A stretch of DNA of 37,421 nt from JAKEGN01 sp964465665 (lineage in GTDB: Bacteria > Pseudomonadota > Gammaproteobacteria > Steroidobacterales > Woeseiaceae). The notes under the pieces are model-generated. The model searched no databases. It saw only the letters and a list, made by a program, of their open reading frames with translations, and was not told the origin of the DNA. Shown here in pieces: positions 1 to 7,234 of the stretch. The stretch's first letter is position 1. Each line of letters opens with the position of its first letter. The position numbers and the translations under genes were made by a program. The stretch lies in assembly GCA_964465665.1 (NCBI GenBank), contig CAYXKM010000141.1:1-37421 (forward strand), given 5' to 3'.

Positions 1-1581
1 GGAAATGGTGCCGTCGAGGTCGCGCTGGATGGCCGACAATGTCGCTCCGGCGCCACCGAGTACGAACGACCCCTGTATAGTGCCGCTGACCTTGTCATTG
101 TCGAACATCGCCTGGACTAGCGGCGTCAGACTGACGCCCTCCACTTTTTCGTTGACTGAAATCCTCGGAACCTCGCCGGACGCATCGATGCTGACATCGC
201 CGGCGTAGGTGCCGTCGAACAGCTCCGCAGCAATGGGATGCAGCCGCAATTTTCCGCTGCTGCTTTCGAGACCCAGTTCGAGATTCTCGAACAGCATGCC
301 GGACAACGTCGCCTGTTTCAGCCGCGCCTTGCCGCTTGCTTTCAGCGCACGGATCATGTCCACGGGAATTTCGACATCGACCTTTTCACCCGGCGCGGCT
401 GCGTCGGCCGTTGCATCGGCCGGCGCCATGTAGGCATCGAGATTGATGCTGTCCGCCGTGAGATCGAAACGCATCCTTCCGCTTTCGGTCAGCGGCACTG
501 ACAACGTGCCGGTCATGGTCGTGTCATCGAGTGTCATTGACATCGACTTCAGGTCGATCGACTTTTCACTGACGGTTGCATTCGCATTGAACGCCACTTT
601 CTGCAGCGCCTGCGGATCGGCGGTCGGCGGCGGCTCGGTGCCGAAAGTCTGCATGAGGTCTTTCAGCGAGAAATCGGCTACGCGGATGGCCGCATTGATG
701 AGCGGCGAGCCTTCGAATGAGAACGGCTCCACCGTTGCCGATACGCCGAGGCCGAAAATCGACATATCCAGCTCACCGGGCGTCAGCTCGCTGGCGTTCA
801 GATCCACCGTGATTTTTCGTGCATCGAAATTGAAGTCCGTCGACTCATCGACGAGACCGGTCAGCTCACCGGACACATTGAGCCCGTCGACAATTACGCT
901 GCCGAGATCCTCGCCCAGCGTGCTGGTACCGCGGATGCGCAGTGCGCCGCCCAGGTTCCCCGGCTGCGACAAAAAGGTAAATGCGCCTTCGAAATCAAAC
1001 GGAGACCCTGCCGCAATTCGACCGGTGCTGAAGGACAAACCGGACAGCGCTACCGAGCTGCCGGCCTGTGCATCGACATAGCTAAGGTGCGCATCCGTGA
1101 CACTGACGTTGGCAACATCGATGGTGCCGGCGTCGCCGCCTGCGGTGTCTGTTCCCTCTGCCGTCGCGGTTTCGGTCCCCGACAGGTCATCCCAGTTGTT
1201 GCTGCCGTTTTTTGCCACGGCGAGATTGACTGACAGGCCCTCGAGCGTTGCCGTGCCGACCGCAATATCCTGCCGCAGCAGCAGCGGCATGAGGCGCACG
1301 CTCAGACGGGCATTTTCGAAGCTGAGAAAGGGCTGCTCGCCAAAGCCCTCCGCATTGCCGAGACGAGTGCGGCCGATCTCCACGGCAATCCACGGAAAGA
1401 CGCTGAGCGAGAGATCGCCTTCGATGACCAGGTCCCGGCCCGTGGATTTCCTGACGGTCGACGAAATCTCGTCGCGGAAATCGTTCGGATCGAAAAAAAG
1501 ATACAGCGCGGCCGCGGCAATGACAGCAATACCAACAACGGCCGCGAGGCCAATGAGCAGGATTTTTACCAGACGAGCCAT
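1..1581 (-). CDS. AsmA family protein, C-terminus cut by the window edge
   Basis: An uninterrupted minus-strand frame runs from ATG at 1581 to the first base of the window (527 codons, no stop), so the 3' end is missing. The product starts MARLVKILLLIGLAAVV, a single N-terminal membrane anchor, followed by FDPNDFRDEI and RDLVIEGDLSLSVFPW. That layout (anchor, then a long beta-rich periplasmic domain beginning with a G-x-L-x-x-S-x-F-P motif) is typical of AsmA/YhjG proteins. The last visible residues (LSAIQRDLDGTIS) match the start of the conserved AsmA C-terminal region. AsmA-type proteins are envelope proteins linked to outer-membrane lipid homeostasis; the exact substrate here is unknown. 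The start gives a clean signal anchor, but its ribosome site is weak. The gene is divergent from the DUF1428 gene. Confidence 0.85.
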   Translation of the reverse strand, partial: MARLVKILLIGLAAVVGIAVIAAAALYLFFDPNDFRDEISSTVRKSTGRDLVIEGDLSLSVFPWIAVEIGRTRLGNAEGFGEQPFLSFENARLSVRLMPLLLRQDIAVGTATLEGLSVNLAVAKNGSNNWDDLSGTETATAEGTDTAGGDAGTIDVANVSVTDAHLSYVDAQAGSSVALSGLSFSTGRIAAGSPFDFEGAFTFLSQPGNLGGALRIRGTSTLGEDLGSVIVDGLNVSGELTGLVDESTDFNFDARKITVDLNASELTPGELDMSIFGLGVSATVEPFSFEGSPLINAAIRVADFSLKDLMQTFGTEPPPTADPQALQKVAFNANATVSEKSIDLKSMSMTLDDTTMTGTLSVPLTESGRMRFDLTADSINLDAYMAPADATADAAAPGEKVDVEIPVDMIRALKASGKARLKQATLSGMLFENLELGLESSSGKLRLHPIAAELFDGTYAGDVSIDASGEVPRISVNEKVEGVSLTPLVQAMFDNDKVSGTIQGSFVLGGAGATLSAIQRDLDGTIS

Positions 1582-1611
1582 GATTGGGGTTTCCGCCAGC
1601 GAAGGACGCCA

Positions 1612-1620
1612 AGTCTAGCA
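1612..1620 (-). promoter_or_regulatory. Possible extended -10 promoter of the asmA-like gene
   Basis: On the minus strand the sequence reads TGCTAGACT, an extended -10 (TG-n-TAGACT), about 30 bases before the ATG at 1581. No good -35 is seen at the right distance, as expected for extended -10 promoters. The same TGCTAGA core occurs before pyrF. Judged by eye only. Confidence 0.35.
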
Positions 1621-1714
1621 AAGTGACGGTAGCCGGTCTGCGGCCAATTCCTCCCGTGTGACCCGCTAACCAGCAGGGAAACGCCACCGCAGCGCGCGGC
1701 AACTATTGCCCGAT

Positions 1715-1745
1715 CGGACGCCTCGCGCCAGTATAGCGGCGTCCG
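1715..1745. repeat. 8-bp inverted repeat around a TATAGC box
   Basis: CGGACGCC (1715-1722) and GGCGTCCG (1738-1745) are perfect reverse complements separated by 15 bases. The spacer holds TATAGC, which could be the -10 of the DUF1428 gene starting at 1762. It could be an operator or an mRNA hairpin just ahead of the ribosome site AGGAG. Chance occurrence is possible. Confidence 0.4.
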
Positions 1746-1761
1746 AATCAGGAGATCTCAG

Positions 1762-2169
1762 ATGGCAAAGTATGTGGATGGTTTCGTGCTGCCCGTGCCG
1801 AAAAGCAAGATCGCTGCCTACCGGCGCTTGTCCACGCAGGCGGGCAAGGTCTGGATGGATCACGGCGCGCTCGAATACACCGAGTGCGTTGCGGATGACG
1901 TCAAGTCGGGAAAACTCACCTCGTTTCCGCAGAGCGTCAAACTGAAACGCGGTGAAACGGTAGTCTTTTCCTGGATTGTGTACAAATCGCGCGCGCATCG
2001 CGATCGGATCAATGCCAAAGTCATGAAGGACCCGCGCCTGGCACATATGATGGACCCGAAAGCAATGCCCTTCGATGCACGGCGGATGTTCTGGGGCGGG
2101 TTCAAGTCGATCGTCGATCTGCAACCCGGGCCATCAATGAAAAAGCACCGTCGACGCCGGAAAAAATAG
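1762..2169 (+). CDS. DUF1428 family protein (YbaA-like)
   Basis: This is a 135-residue soluble protein that opens MAKYVDGFVLPVPKSKI, the signature N-terminus of the DUF1428 family (E. coli YbaA). It continues with the family's acidic middle (ALEYTECVADDV) and the late motif KAMPFDARRMFWGGF. The fold is a dimeric alpha/beta (ferredoxin-like) barrel; no biochemical role is established for the family. The start is set by an AGGAG ribosome site nine bases upstream (CAGGAGATCTCAG before ATG). The tail is unusually basic (KKHRRRRKK), which most family members lack as far as I recall. It converges with the DUF4097 gene with a gap of nine bases. Confidence 0.85.
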   Translation: MAKYVDGFVLPVPKSKIAAYRRLSTQAGKVWMDHGALEYTECVADDVKSGKLTSFPQSVKLKRGETVVFSWIVYKSRAHRDRINAKVMKDPRLAHMMDPKAMPFDARRMFWGGFKSIVDLQPGPSMKKHRRRRKK

Positions 2170-2178
2170 CCCGGTTCA

Positions 2179-3057
2179 CTACTTTTTGCACAACTCGACA
2201 TCGCCGTTCAGTGTCTTGATCGTGACCCGGCCGTCACCGTCGCCCTCGCTGAAGTACAGTTCGAGGCCCGGCGTGTATTCGCTGGTACGTTCCGGTTCAG
2301 GACCGAAACAGTTGCGAATATTGCCGTTGAACGTTTCGACTTCGAATTTTGCTGACACTTTCTTCTGGAAGACGATGTCCAGTTCGCCGTTGATCGTCTC
2401 GGCATCGAAACGGCCGTCTTTTTCCAGCGAGGCATGAAATACCATGTCTCCATTGGTCGTGTTCATGCGGGCCCGGTCGAATGATCCGTTGACGACGTAA
2501 ATGTCGCCACTCACTGTACCAGCGATAATGTCGCCACCGAGTTGCTCCGCCTCTATATCGCCGCTAACGGTGTTGACGCGAACATTGGTGTCCTTGCCGT
2601 CACCCTGAACATTGACGTCTCCGCTCACCGTTTCGATCTCGGTATCCGCGGTAAAGATCTCGGACTCGACGTCGCCGCTGACCGAATTGAGCGTCTGCGA
2701 TCCGAGGACATCCTGTATTACGATATCCGCGCTGACCGTGCCGACTTTCACTGCGCTTTTTTCCGGCACGCGAATTACCAGGTCGCTTTCGATGAACCGC
2801 GAATTCCGCCGCGGCACACGCACCTCGATGAGGATCTGGTCACGGTCGCGCTCGAACACTAGTTCCTCGACGTCACTGCCGAGATCTGCTTCGACGCTGA
2901 CCTCGTTTCGCGACCATCCCATGATCTCCACCGAACCGGAGATGTTTGACACATCGACCGTACCGGAGGCTGCGGCGTCCAGCGTTCTCTGCACCTCCTC
3001 GGCCTGTGTGCCGGAAGTCAGAAACATCGCGGTCAGAAAAATACAAAATCTGTTCAT
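2179..3057 (-). CDS. DUF4097 family secreted beta-repeat protein
   Basis: From MNRFCIFLTAMFLTSGTQA, a clear Sec signal peptide, the protein (292 residues) continues as repeated short beta units of the type TVSGDV/TVSADI/TFNGNI/TLNGDV. This is the right-handed beta-solenoid pattern of DUF4097 ('putative adhesin'). An upstream ATG at 3090 would add 11 charged residues before the signal peptide and has no ribosome site; I prefer 3057, preceded by GAGAGCAAGG. It is the third gene of a sigma/anti-sigma/DUF4097 unit, an arrangement common in proteobacteria and suggestive of an envelope response. Location is expected to be periplasmic or surface. Specific function is unknown. Confidence 0.8.
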   Translation of the reverse strand: MNRFCIFLTAMFLTSGTQAEEVQRTLDAAASGTVDVSNISGSVEIMGWSRNEVSVEADLGSDVEELVFERDRDQILIEVRVPRRNSRFIESDLVIRVPEKSAVKVGTVSADIVIQDVLGSQTLNSVSGDVESEIFTADTEIETVSGDVNVQGDGKDTNVRVNTVSGDIEAEQLGGDIIAGTVSGDIYVVNGSFDRARMNTTNGDMVFHASLEKDGRFDAETINGELDIVFQKKVSAKFEVETFNGNIRNCFGPEPERTSEYTPGLELYFSEGDGDGRVTIKTLNGDVELCKK

Positions 3058-3116
3058 ATCCTTGCTCTCGTTACCCTGGTTCACCGTCATACGGATGAAC
3101 GATCAGATGTCGGTTC

Positions 3117-3719
3117 TCAAATGTCGCTTCTTTTCATGGCGGAGTTTCGGATCCCGCCTACCTGTTGCATCAACGCGATCTCTTCGTGATAGGTGCGCAG
3201 CAGCAACTGCTGCAACAAAACGTTGTCCGGCTCCTTCGCCAGCGCCTCGTTGATCTCCACTATCGCCGTGTGAATTGCATCGAGGTTCTTCTGCACGCCC
3301 GCTCTCGATTCCGGCGACAGCTTCTGCAGTTCCCCATCCAGCCGTGCCGCGAGTGTGTCGCGGGCGTCCTGAAAATCCGGCCCAAGGTTATAGCGGCTGC
3401 CGAAACTGCCGGAGACGGGCTCGAATACCCGCTCGACATCCTGGGCAACCGGCGAGATCTGGCTGTTGCCATCCGAAACCGCGAGATAGGTCAGCCCCGA
3501 TGACGCACCGACCAGCAGTATCACCGCAGCAGCCTGCGCATACAGGCTGTTCCAGGATGTCGCGCGCCAGGCGCCACCAGGCTCATTCCTGGTCAGGGCC
3601 TGTTCGATACCGGGCCAGAGATCGCGTCCCGGCCTGATTTCTTTCGTCAACGCGGCCGCTGCTTTCATCAGCGCATCGTTTTCCGATCTGTCCGTCGATG
3701 GATCGTTTCTCTCGTTCAT
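3117..3719 (-). CDS. Probable anti-sigma factor, single-pass membrane protein
   Basis: This 200-residue protein has a charged cytoplasmic N-terminus with the DLWPGIEQAL motif seen in membrane partners of ECF sigma factors. One transmembrane helix follows (about residues 58-82, AQAAAVILLVGASSGLTYLA), then a periplasmic helical domain (DTLAARLDGELQKLSPESRAG, ending TYHEEIALMQQVG). No HxxxCxxC zinc anti-sigma motif is present. The start overlaps the sigma gene's stop by four bases (ATGA at 3716-3719), so the two are translationally coupled. The role as anti-sigma is inferred from coupling and topology, not from a strong domain match. Confidence 0.7.
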   Translation of the reverse strand: MNERNDPSTDRSENDALMKAAAALTKEIRPGRDLWPGIEQALTRNEPGGAWRATSWNSLYAQAAAVILLVGASSGLTYLAVSDGNSQISPVAQDVERVFEPVSGSFGSRYNLGPDFQDARDTLAARLDGELQKLSPESRAGVQKNLDAIHTAIVEINEALAKEPDNVLLQQLLLRTYHEEIALMQQVGGIRNSAMKRSDI

Positions 3720-4333
3720 ACCGCACCACTGTTGTACGCACTACCGTTGGTCGTCAGCTGTTGCGCGAGCAGGCGCCTTGCGCGATGAAGCTGTGCTTTG
3801 CTGGTCCCTGCCGCAATTCCGAGCATCTCGCCCGTTTCGTCATGGCTGTAGCCATACACCGCGTGCAGAACAAAAACATGTCTTGCACCGGACGGCAGAC
3901 TGTCCATGGCCGATTCCAGGTCGCGGAGATTGGCATCGTCACCGATACTCTCCGGAACCGGTGCGATATCGATCACCGCATCGACCCGATCGCGCTCCCT
4001 GCGCGACTTGCGCATTCGTCCCAGCACCGCGTTTACCGCAACCCGGTGCAACCAGGTGCCGAAAGCGCTGTCACCGCGAAACCTGGATAGCTGCTGCCAG
4101 GCCTGGATGAATGCGTCCTGCGCTGCGTCCTCCGCTTCGGCAACATTGGCGGTCATGCGCAGGCACAGCGCATACACACGAGCGATGTTCGACCGGTAAA
4201 GCACTTCAAACGCCGAATCGTCGCCGTTTTGAGCTTTCTCGACCCAGTAGGACTCGTCTTTCACAACTTTCCCGGTCACCGACGCCCTTTCAGATTCCCT
4301 GTCCGTGCCGCCGACTGCCAAAACTGCTTGCAA
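3716..4333 (-). CDS. ECF-type RNA polymerase sigma factor
   Basis: Sigma region 2 is visible as DSAFEVLYRSNIARVYALCLR, with the core-binding and -10 recognition stretch AEDAAQDAFIQAWQQLSRFRG and FGTWLHRVAVNAVLGRMRK. Region 4 follows, with SLPSGARHVFVLHAVYGYSHDETGEMLGI and its helix-turn-helix AGTSKAQLHRARRLL. Length (205 residues) is typical. The longest start is a TTG at 4333 with GGAG nine bases upstream; GTG codons at 4279 (AAGGG) and 4264 (GGGA) are also plausible, so the true N-terminus is unsure. It directs RNA polymerase to a specific stress or envelope regulon. The anti-sigma-like and DUF4097 genes downstream are the likely partner and first target. Confidence 0.9.
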   Translation of the reverse strand: MQAVLAVGGTDRESERASVTGKVVKDESYWVEKAQNGDDSAFEVLYRSNIARVYALCLRMTANVAEAEDAAQDAFIQAWQQLSRFRGDSAFGTWLHRVAVNAVLGRMRKSRRERDRVDAVIDIAPVPESIGDDANLRDLESAMDSLPSGARHVFVLHAVYGYSHDETGEMLGIAAGTSKAQLHRARRLLAQQLTTNGSAYNSGAV

Positions 4334-4385
4334 TTATCCAGTCTCCGTGTGCTTTGGATATTGGATGTCCTTGCTCTTGCATAGG

Positions 4386-4413
4386 TTTATATCCCGTCCT
4401 GCCCGGACGCCAA
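4386..4413 (-). promoter_or_regulatory. Possible sigma-70 promoter of the ECF sigma operon
   Basis: The minus strand reads TTGGCG (4413-4408), a 16-base spacer, then TATAAA (4391-4386). The -35 matches the consensus at four of six positions and the -10 at five of six. The -10 ends about 50 bases before the TTG at 4333. I found no convincing ECF-type GGAAC promoter here, so autoregulation is not shown. Confidence 0.45.
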
Positions 4414-4447
4414 ATTGTTGATTTCAGACTGAGTTTCAACGCGATTC

Positions 4448-4456
4448 TGGTATTAT
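4448..4456 (+). promoter_or_regulatory. Possible extended -10 promoter of the GGDEF/EAL gene
   Basis: The sequence TGGTATTAT is an extended -10 (TG-n-TATTAT, five of six matches) with no good -35. It lies about 55 bases before the upstream ORF at 4512 and 140 bases before the main start at 4595. It is divergent from the sigma-operon promoter, so the two share this intergenic region. Confidence 0.35.
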
Positions 4457-4511
4457 GCACTTGGCCGTTAGCGCCGCCGCCAGGGTGGCACAGAACTCAA
4501 GAATAAGAACT

Positions 4512-4595
4512 ATGGCACAGATGATGACTTGGCTGATTTCCAGCGAAGCAAATCAATTGGCAGGCAAGTTGCCGACGGAGGCGGGGCAATACTGA
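4512..4595 (+). CDS. Short upstream ORF overlapping the GGDEF/EAL start
   Basis: ATG at 4512 opens a 27-codon frame (MAQMMTWLISSEANQLAGKL, then PTEAGQY) whose TGA stop overlaps the ATG of the main gene as TGATG (4593-4597). Such stop/start overlap is the usual arrangement for translational coupling. The ribosome site before 4512 is poor. It may be a regulatory leader ORF, or a chance frame. It is not part of the large protein, since it is in a different frame. Confidence 0.3.
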   Translation: MAQMMTWLISSEANQLAGKLPTEAGQY

Positions 4596-6703
4596 TGGGG
4601 GGGCATTCGATCCTGTACCTCGGTCGCAGCGATTTCGCCGGCGGCTACCTCGAAAGTCTCAGGGCATCCGGGGCGTGCGAGGAACTGCGCCAGTCAGACA
4701 CGTTTGATGTTGCCGGCACGGCTGCCGGAACTACCGATCTCGTCCTCGTTGAAGTTGGGCCGGCGCTCGTACAATCCGGGCATACTCTGCAGTCACTGCT
4801 GCAATCGCTGCGCCAGTTTCCTGTCATCGCACTGACCACACACGAGCGCGAACATCGCGGCATTGCAGCCGTTCGCGCCGGTGCACAGGCCTATCTCTGT
4901 ATCGACAGCACCAGCCCGCAGGATCAGGATGCCGTTTTCAATCACGCCATACAACGGCACCGGCTGCTGGCCCGCCTGTCGGATACCGACAGCACCGTGC
5001 TGTCGATACTCGGCAGCATCAATGACGGTGTGATCGTGGTGGACCAGCAAGGCCATGTGCTCGACATCAATCCGGCGGCTCGATTAATGCTCGGCTTGAG
5101 CTCGAGACACCTTCCGGACGCGGATTGGGCGTATTCGTTTTGCGGTCTGGCTTCGGATGCCGAAAGTCAGATCGAGCCGGCGCAGCGGCCGCTCGCCAAA
5201 GCTCGCAGCGGCGAGAAGTTCTCCAACCAGACTGCGGTTTACCGCAGGCCCGGACACGCCGACATCGTCCTCAGCATCAACGGCCAGGGACTGTATGACG
5301 GCTCCCGTGCACTGGTCGGCGGGGTCATCACGTTTCGCGACGTGACCGACATCGTCAGAAGGACGGTCGAGCTGGAGAAGCGCGCGCAATACGATGATCT
5401 CACCTTGCTGCCGAACCGGCGCCTGTTTACCCGCCACCTCGAAAAAGCGATCGGGCGCAGCGAGCGGAATGGCCGGCCCATTGCCGTGCTGTTCATCGAT
5501 CTCGACCGTTTCAAATCGGTTAACGACACGCTCGGTCACGATATCGGCGATCAGCTGCTGAAGCAGGTCGCTGATCGCCTGACCCGTAACCTGCGTGTCG
5601 GCGACTTTTCCGGGCGCTGGGGTGGCGACGAGTTCGTCGTTTGTCTCGAGGATTTCGGCGAATCGCCGAATGCCGCCGCTGCGGCGCAGAAACTGGTGTT
5701 GGTCCTGTCGGAAAAATACGAAATCGGCAACAGCGAAGTCTACGCAACGCCGAGTATCGGCATTGCCATCTTCCCGGGCGCCGGCGACCAGGCGGAACGA
5801 TTGATCAAGGCTGCCGATCTTGCCATGTACCAGGCGAAGAAACGCGGCGGCAACCGATTCCAGTATTACTCCACGTCGTTGAACAAGAAACTCGAACAAC
5901 ATGAGGAACTGGAGATTGGTCTGCGCCATGCGCTGGTGCGCAGTGAATTCTTGCTGCACTACCAGCCGCGCATCGATGTCAATTCCGGTAAGCTCACCGG
6001 GCTCGAAGCATTGCTGCGCTGGCAGCACCCGCGCTTCGGCCTGTTGCCGCCAGCCCGCTTTCTCGGCATCCTAGAATCGAGCGGCCTGATTCATTCCACG
6101 GGTGAGTGGATCATCGAGACCGCGTTCCGGCAGCTTTTCGGCTGGCAGCACCAGTTCGAGTTGCCGGACCTCGCCATGGCGATCAATCTTTCAGCCGAGC
6201 AACTGCAACACGGACGCCTGGTCGAGGCGGTGCGCAAAACGCTGTCCGACACCATGCTCGATCCAGGTTGCATAGAGTTCGAGATTGGCGATGGCACCAT
6301 CGTCGATAACCGCAGTTCCCAGCTCGCAACACTGCAGGGTCTGCGAAAAATGGGCGTACGGCTGTCACTCGATCATTTCGGTACCCGGGACATTTCCTTC
6401 AGCTCGCTGGACACCGGCGTCATCGACAGCTTCGTCCTCGACCAGAGCCTGATCCAGGACGTCGAATCGAACGACAGCCATCAACGCATCGTTCGCGCGG
6501 CCATCGCGATGGCACGCGGCCTGAACATCGAGGTTGCAGCCGAGGGCGTGGAAACCATAACCCAGTTCGAATTCCTGCGCAGTTGCAACTGCGACCTGGC
6601 GCAGGGCTTCCTGATCAGCCGGCCGGTACAGGCAGAAAAGGTTTCCTCCATACTTCGCAGCGAAATCGCCGGCACGCGACTGCTGTCGCGCGGCATGCCG
6701 TAG
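4595..6703 (+). CDS. REC-like/PAS/GGDEF/degenerate-EAL c-di-GMP signalling protein
   Basis: The 702-residue protein has a receiver-like N-terminus (about 1-120) with Glu53 where the phospho-acceptor Asp is expected (LVLVEVG), then a PAS domain (about 130-245, NDGVIVVDQQGHVLDINPAA). The GGDEF domain (about 265-430) has an intact GGDEF at 343-347 and an RVGD inhibitory-site motif five residues before it. The EAL domain (about 440-690) keeps Glu471 (EAL), NLSAEQ, EGVE and QGF. However, the DDFG pair is DHFG (593-596), the catalytic Lys of KxD is Val614, and the E-x-T-E motif is EIGD (563-566). I expect an active, product-inhibited diguanylate cyclase whose EAL part binds or senses but does not hydrolyse. 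ATG 4595 is chosen; a TTG at 4529 in frame lacks a ribosome site. Confidence 0.88.
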   Translation: MGGHSILYLGRSDFAGGYLESLRASGACEELRQSDTFDVAGTAAGTTDLVLVEVGPALVQSGHTLQSLLQSLRQFPVIALTTHEREHRGIAAVRAGAQAYLCIDSTSPQDQDAVFNHAIQRHRLLARLSDTDSTVLSILGSINDGVIVVDQQGHVLDINPAARLMLGLSSRHLPDADWAYSFCGLASDAESQIEPAQRPLAKARSGEKFSNQTAVYRRPGHADIVLSINGQGLYDGSRALVGGVITFRDVTDIVRRTVELEKRAQYDDLTLLPNRRLFTRHLEKAIGRSERNGRPIAVLFIDLDRFKSVNDTLGHDIGDQLLKQVADRLTRNLRVGDFSGRWGGDEFVVCLEDFGESPNAAAAAQKLVLVLSEKYEIGNSEVYATPSIGIAIFPGAGDQAERLIKAADLAMYQAKKRGGNRFQYYSTSLNKKLEQHEELEIGLRHALVRSEFLLHYQPRIDVNSGKLTGLEALLRWQHPRFGLLPPARFLGILESSGLIHSTGEWIIETAFRQLFGWQHQFELPDLAMAINLSAEQLQHGRLVEAVRKTLSDTMLDPGCIEFEIGDGTIVDNRSSQLATLQGLRKMGVRLSLDHFGTRDISFSSLDTGVIDSFVLDQSLIQDVESNDSHQRIVRAAIAMARGLNIEVAAEGVETITQFEFLRSCNCDLAQGFLISRPVQAEKVSSILRSEIAGTRLLSRGMP

Positions 6704-6729
6704 TACTGGCGCTATGGCCGTACGATTAG

Positions 6730-6754
6730 GTCGCGCGCAATGCGCGCTCCTACA
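6730..6754 (-). repeat. REP-like palindromic element, copy 1
   Basis: On the minus strand this reads TGTAGGAG, then GCGCGC-ATT-GCGCGC, then GAC. It has the form of REP elements in Pseudomonas/Stenotrophomonas-type genomes: a conserved GTAGGAG head plus an imperfect palindrome. It lies downstream of the GGDEF/EAL gene in the same orientation as copy 2. Confidence 0.65.
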
Positions 6755-6865
6755 GATAGATCGCAAACAGCGCAACGGTGATGAACGCCGCCGACGTGGC
6801 GGCATGCCGTTTGAGCGCATTTCTTCTAAGCGAGAACGGCATCCGGCGCGGCGGCGGCGGTCCGA

Positions 6866-6890
6866 GTCGCCTGCAATGCAGGCTCCTACA
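6866..6890 (-). repeat. REP-like palindromic element, copy 2
   Basis: On the minus strand this reads TGTAGGAG, CCTGC-ATT-GCAGG, CGAC. Head and tail match copy 1, while the palindrome arms differ by compensating changes that keep base pairing. Covariation of this kind indicates selection or a mobile hairpin family (RAYT-mobilised REP). The 111 bases between copies show no convincing gene. Confidence 0.65.
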
Positions 6891-6928
6891 AGGGAGCGCC
6901 GTTGCGATGCTAGTCACCATTCCACCCG

Positions 6929-7234
6929 TCAGTCGCTGTTGCCGCAGTTCCAGCAGGCGCCGAACTGGCCTTCGTTGTCCGAACCGCAGTGCCGGCAACG
7001 CCACGGCGCCGACGGACTCTCGTCCGGGAGTGACACATCGATGAGCTGCAGCGCCCGATCGTAATCCAGGTCGTTCGTCACCCACAGTTCCGGCCAGGCA
7101 TGCTGGAACGGCATTTCACCGATGATCGATCCCAGGTACTCGTTGCGAATGACCGCCGGGATGCCTTCGCTGATCAGCAGGTTCCTGTAGTGACTGATCG
7201 TGATCAGCGATTCCGACGACGTCAGCTTTTTCAT
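6929..7234 (-). CDS. DUF2007 domain protein with C-terminal zinc ribbon
   Basis: This is a 101-residue protein. The N-terminal two thirds (SLITISHYRNLLISEGIPAV, then PELWVTNDLDYDRALQLID) fit DUF2007, a small domain related to PII-like folds ('putative signal transducing protein'). The C-terminus is a zinc ribbon: CRHC, ten residues, CWNC. The start at 7234 overlaps trpA's stop by four bases (ATGA, 7231-7234), which decides it over longer alternatives and makes this the last gene of the trp operon. No enzymatic role is known for the family. Its coupling to trpA suggests co-expression with tryptophan synthesis but may be positional only. Confidence 0.8.
   Translation of the reverse strand: MKKLTSSESLITISHYRNLLISEGIPAVIRNEYLGSIIGEMPFQHAWPELWVTNDLDYDRALQLIDVSLPDESPSAPWRCRHCGSDNEGQFGACWNCGNSD

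Noticed and set aside
6750..7085. Minus-strand frame of 111 codons over the REP-like pair
   Set aside because: It translates through both palindromes and into the DUF2007 gene in another frame. A hydrophobic tail (ATSAAFITVALFAIYL) caught the eye, but no start or ribosome site supports a small membrane protein.
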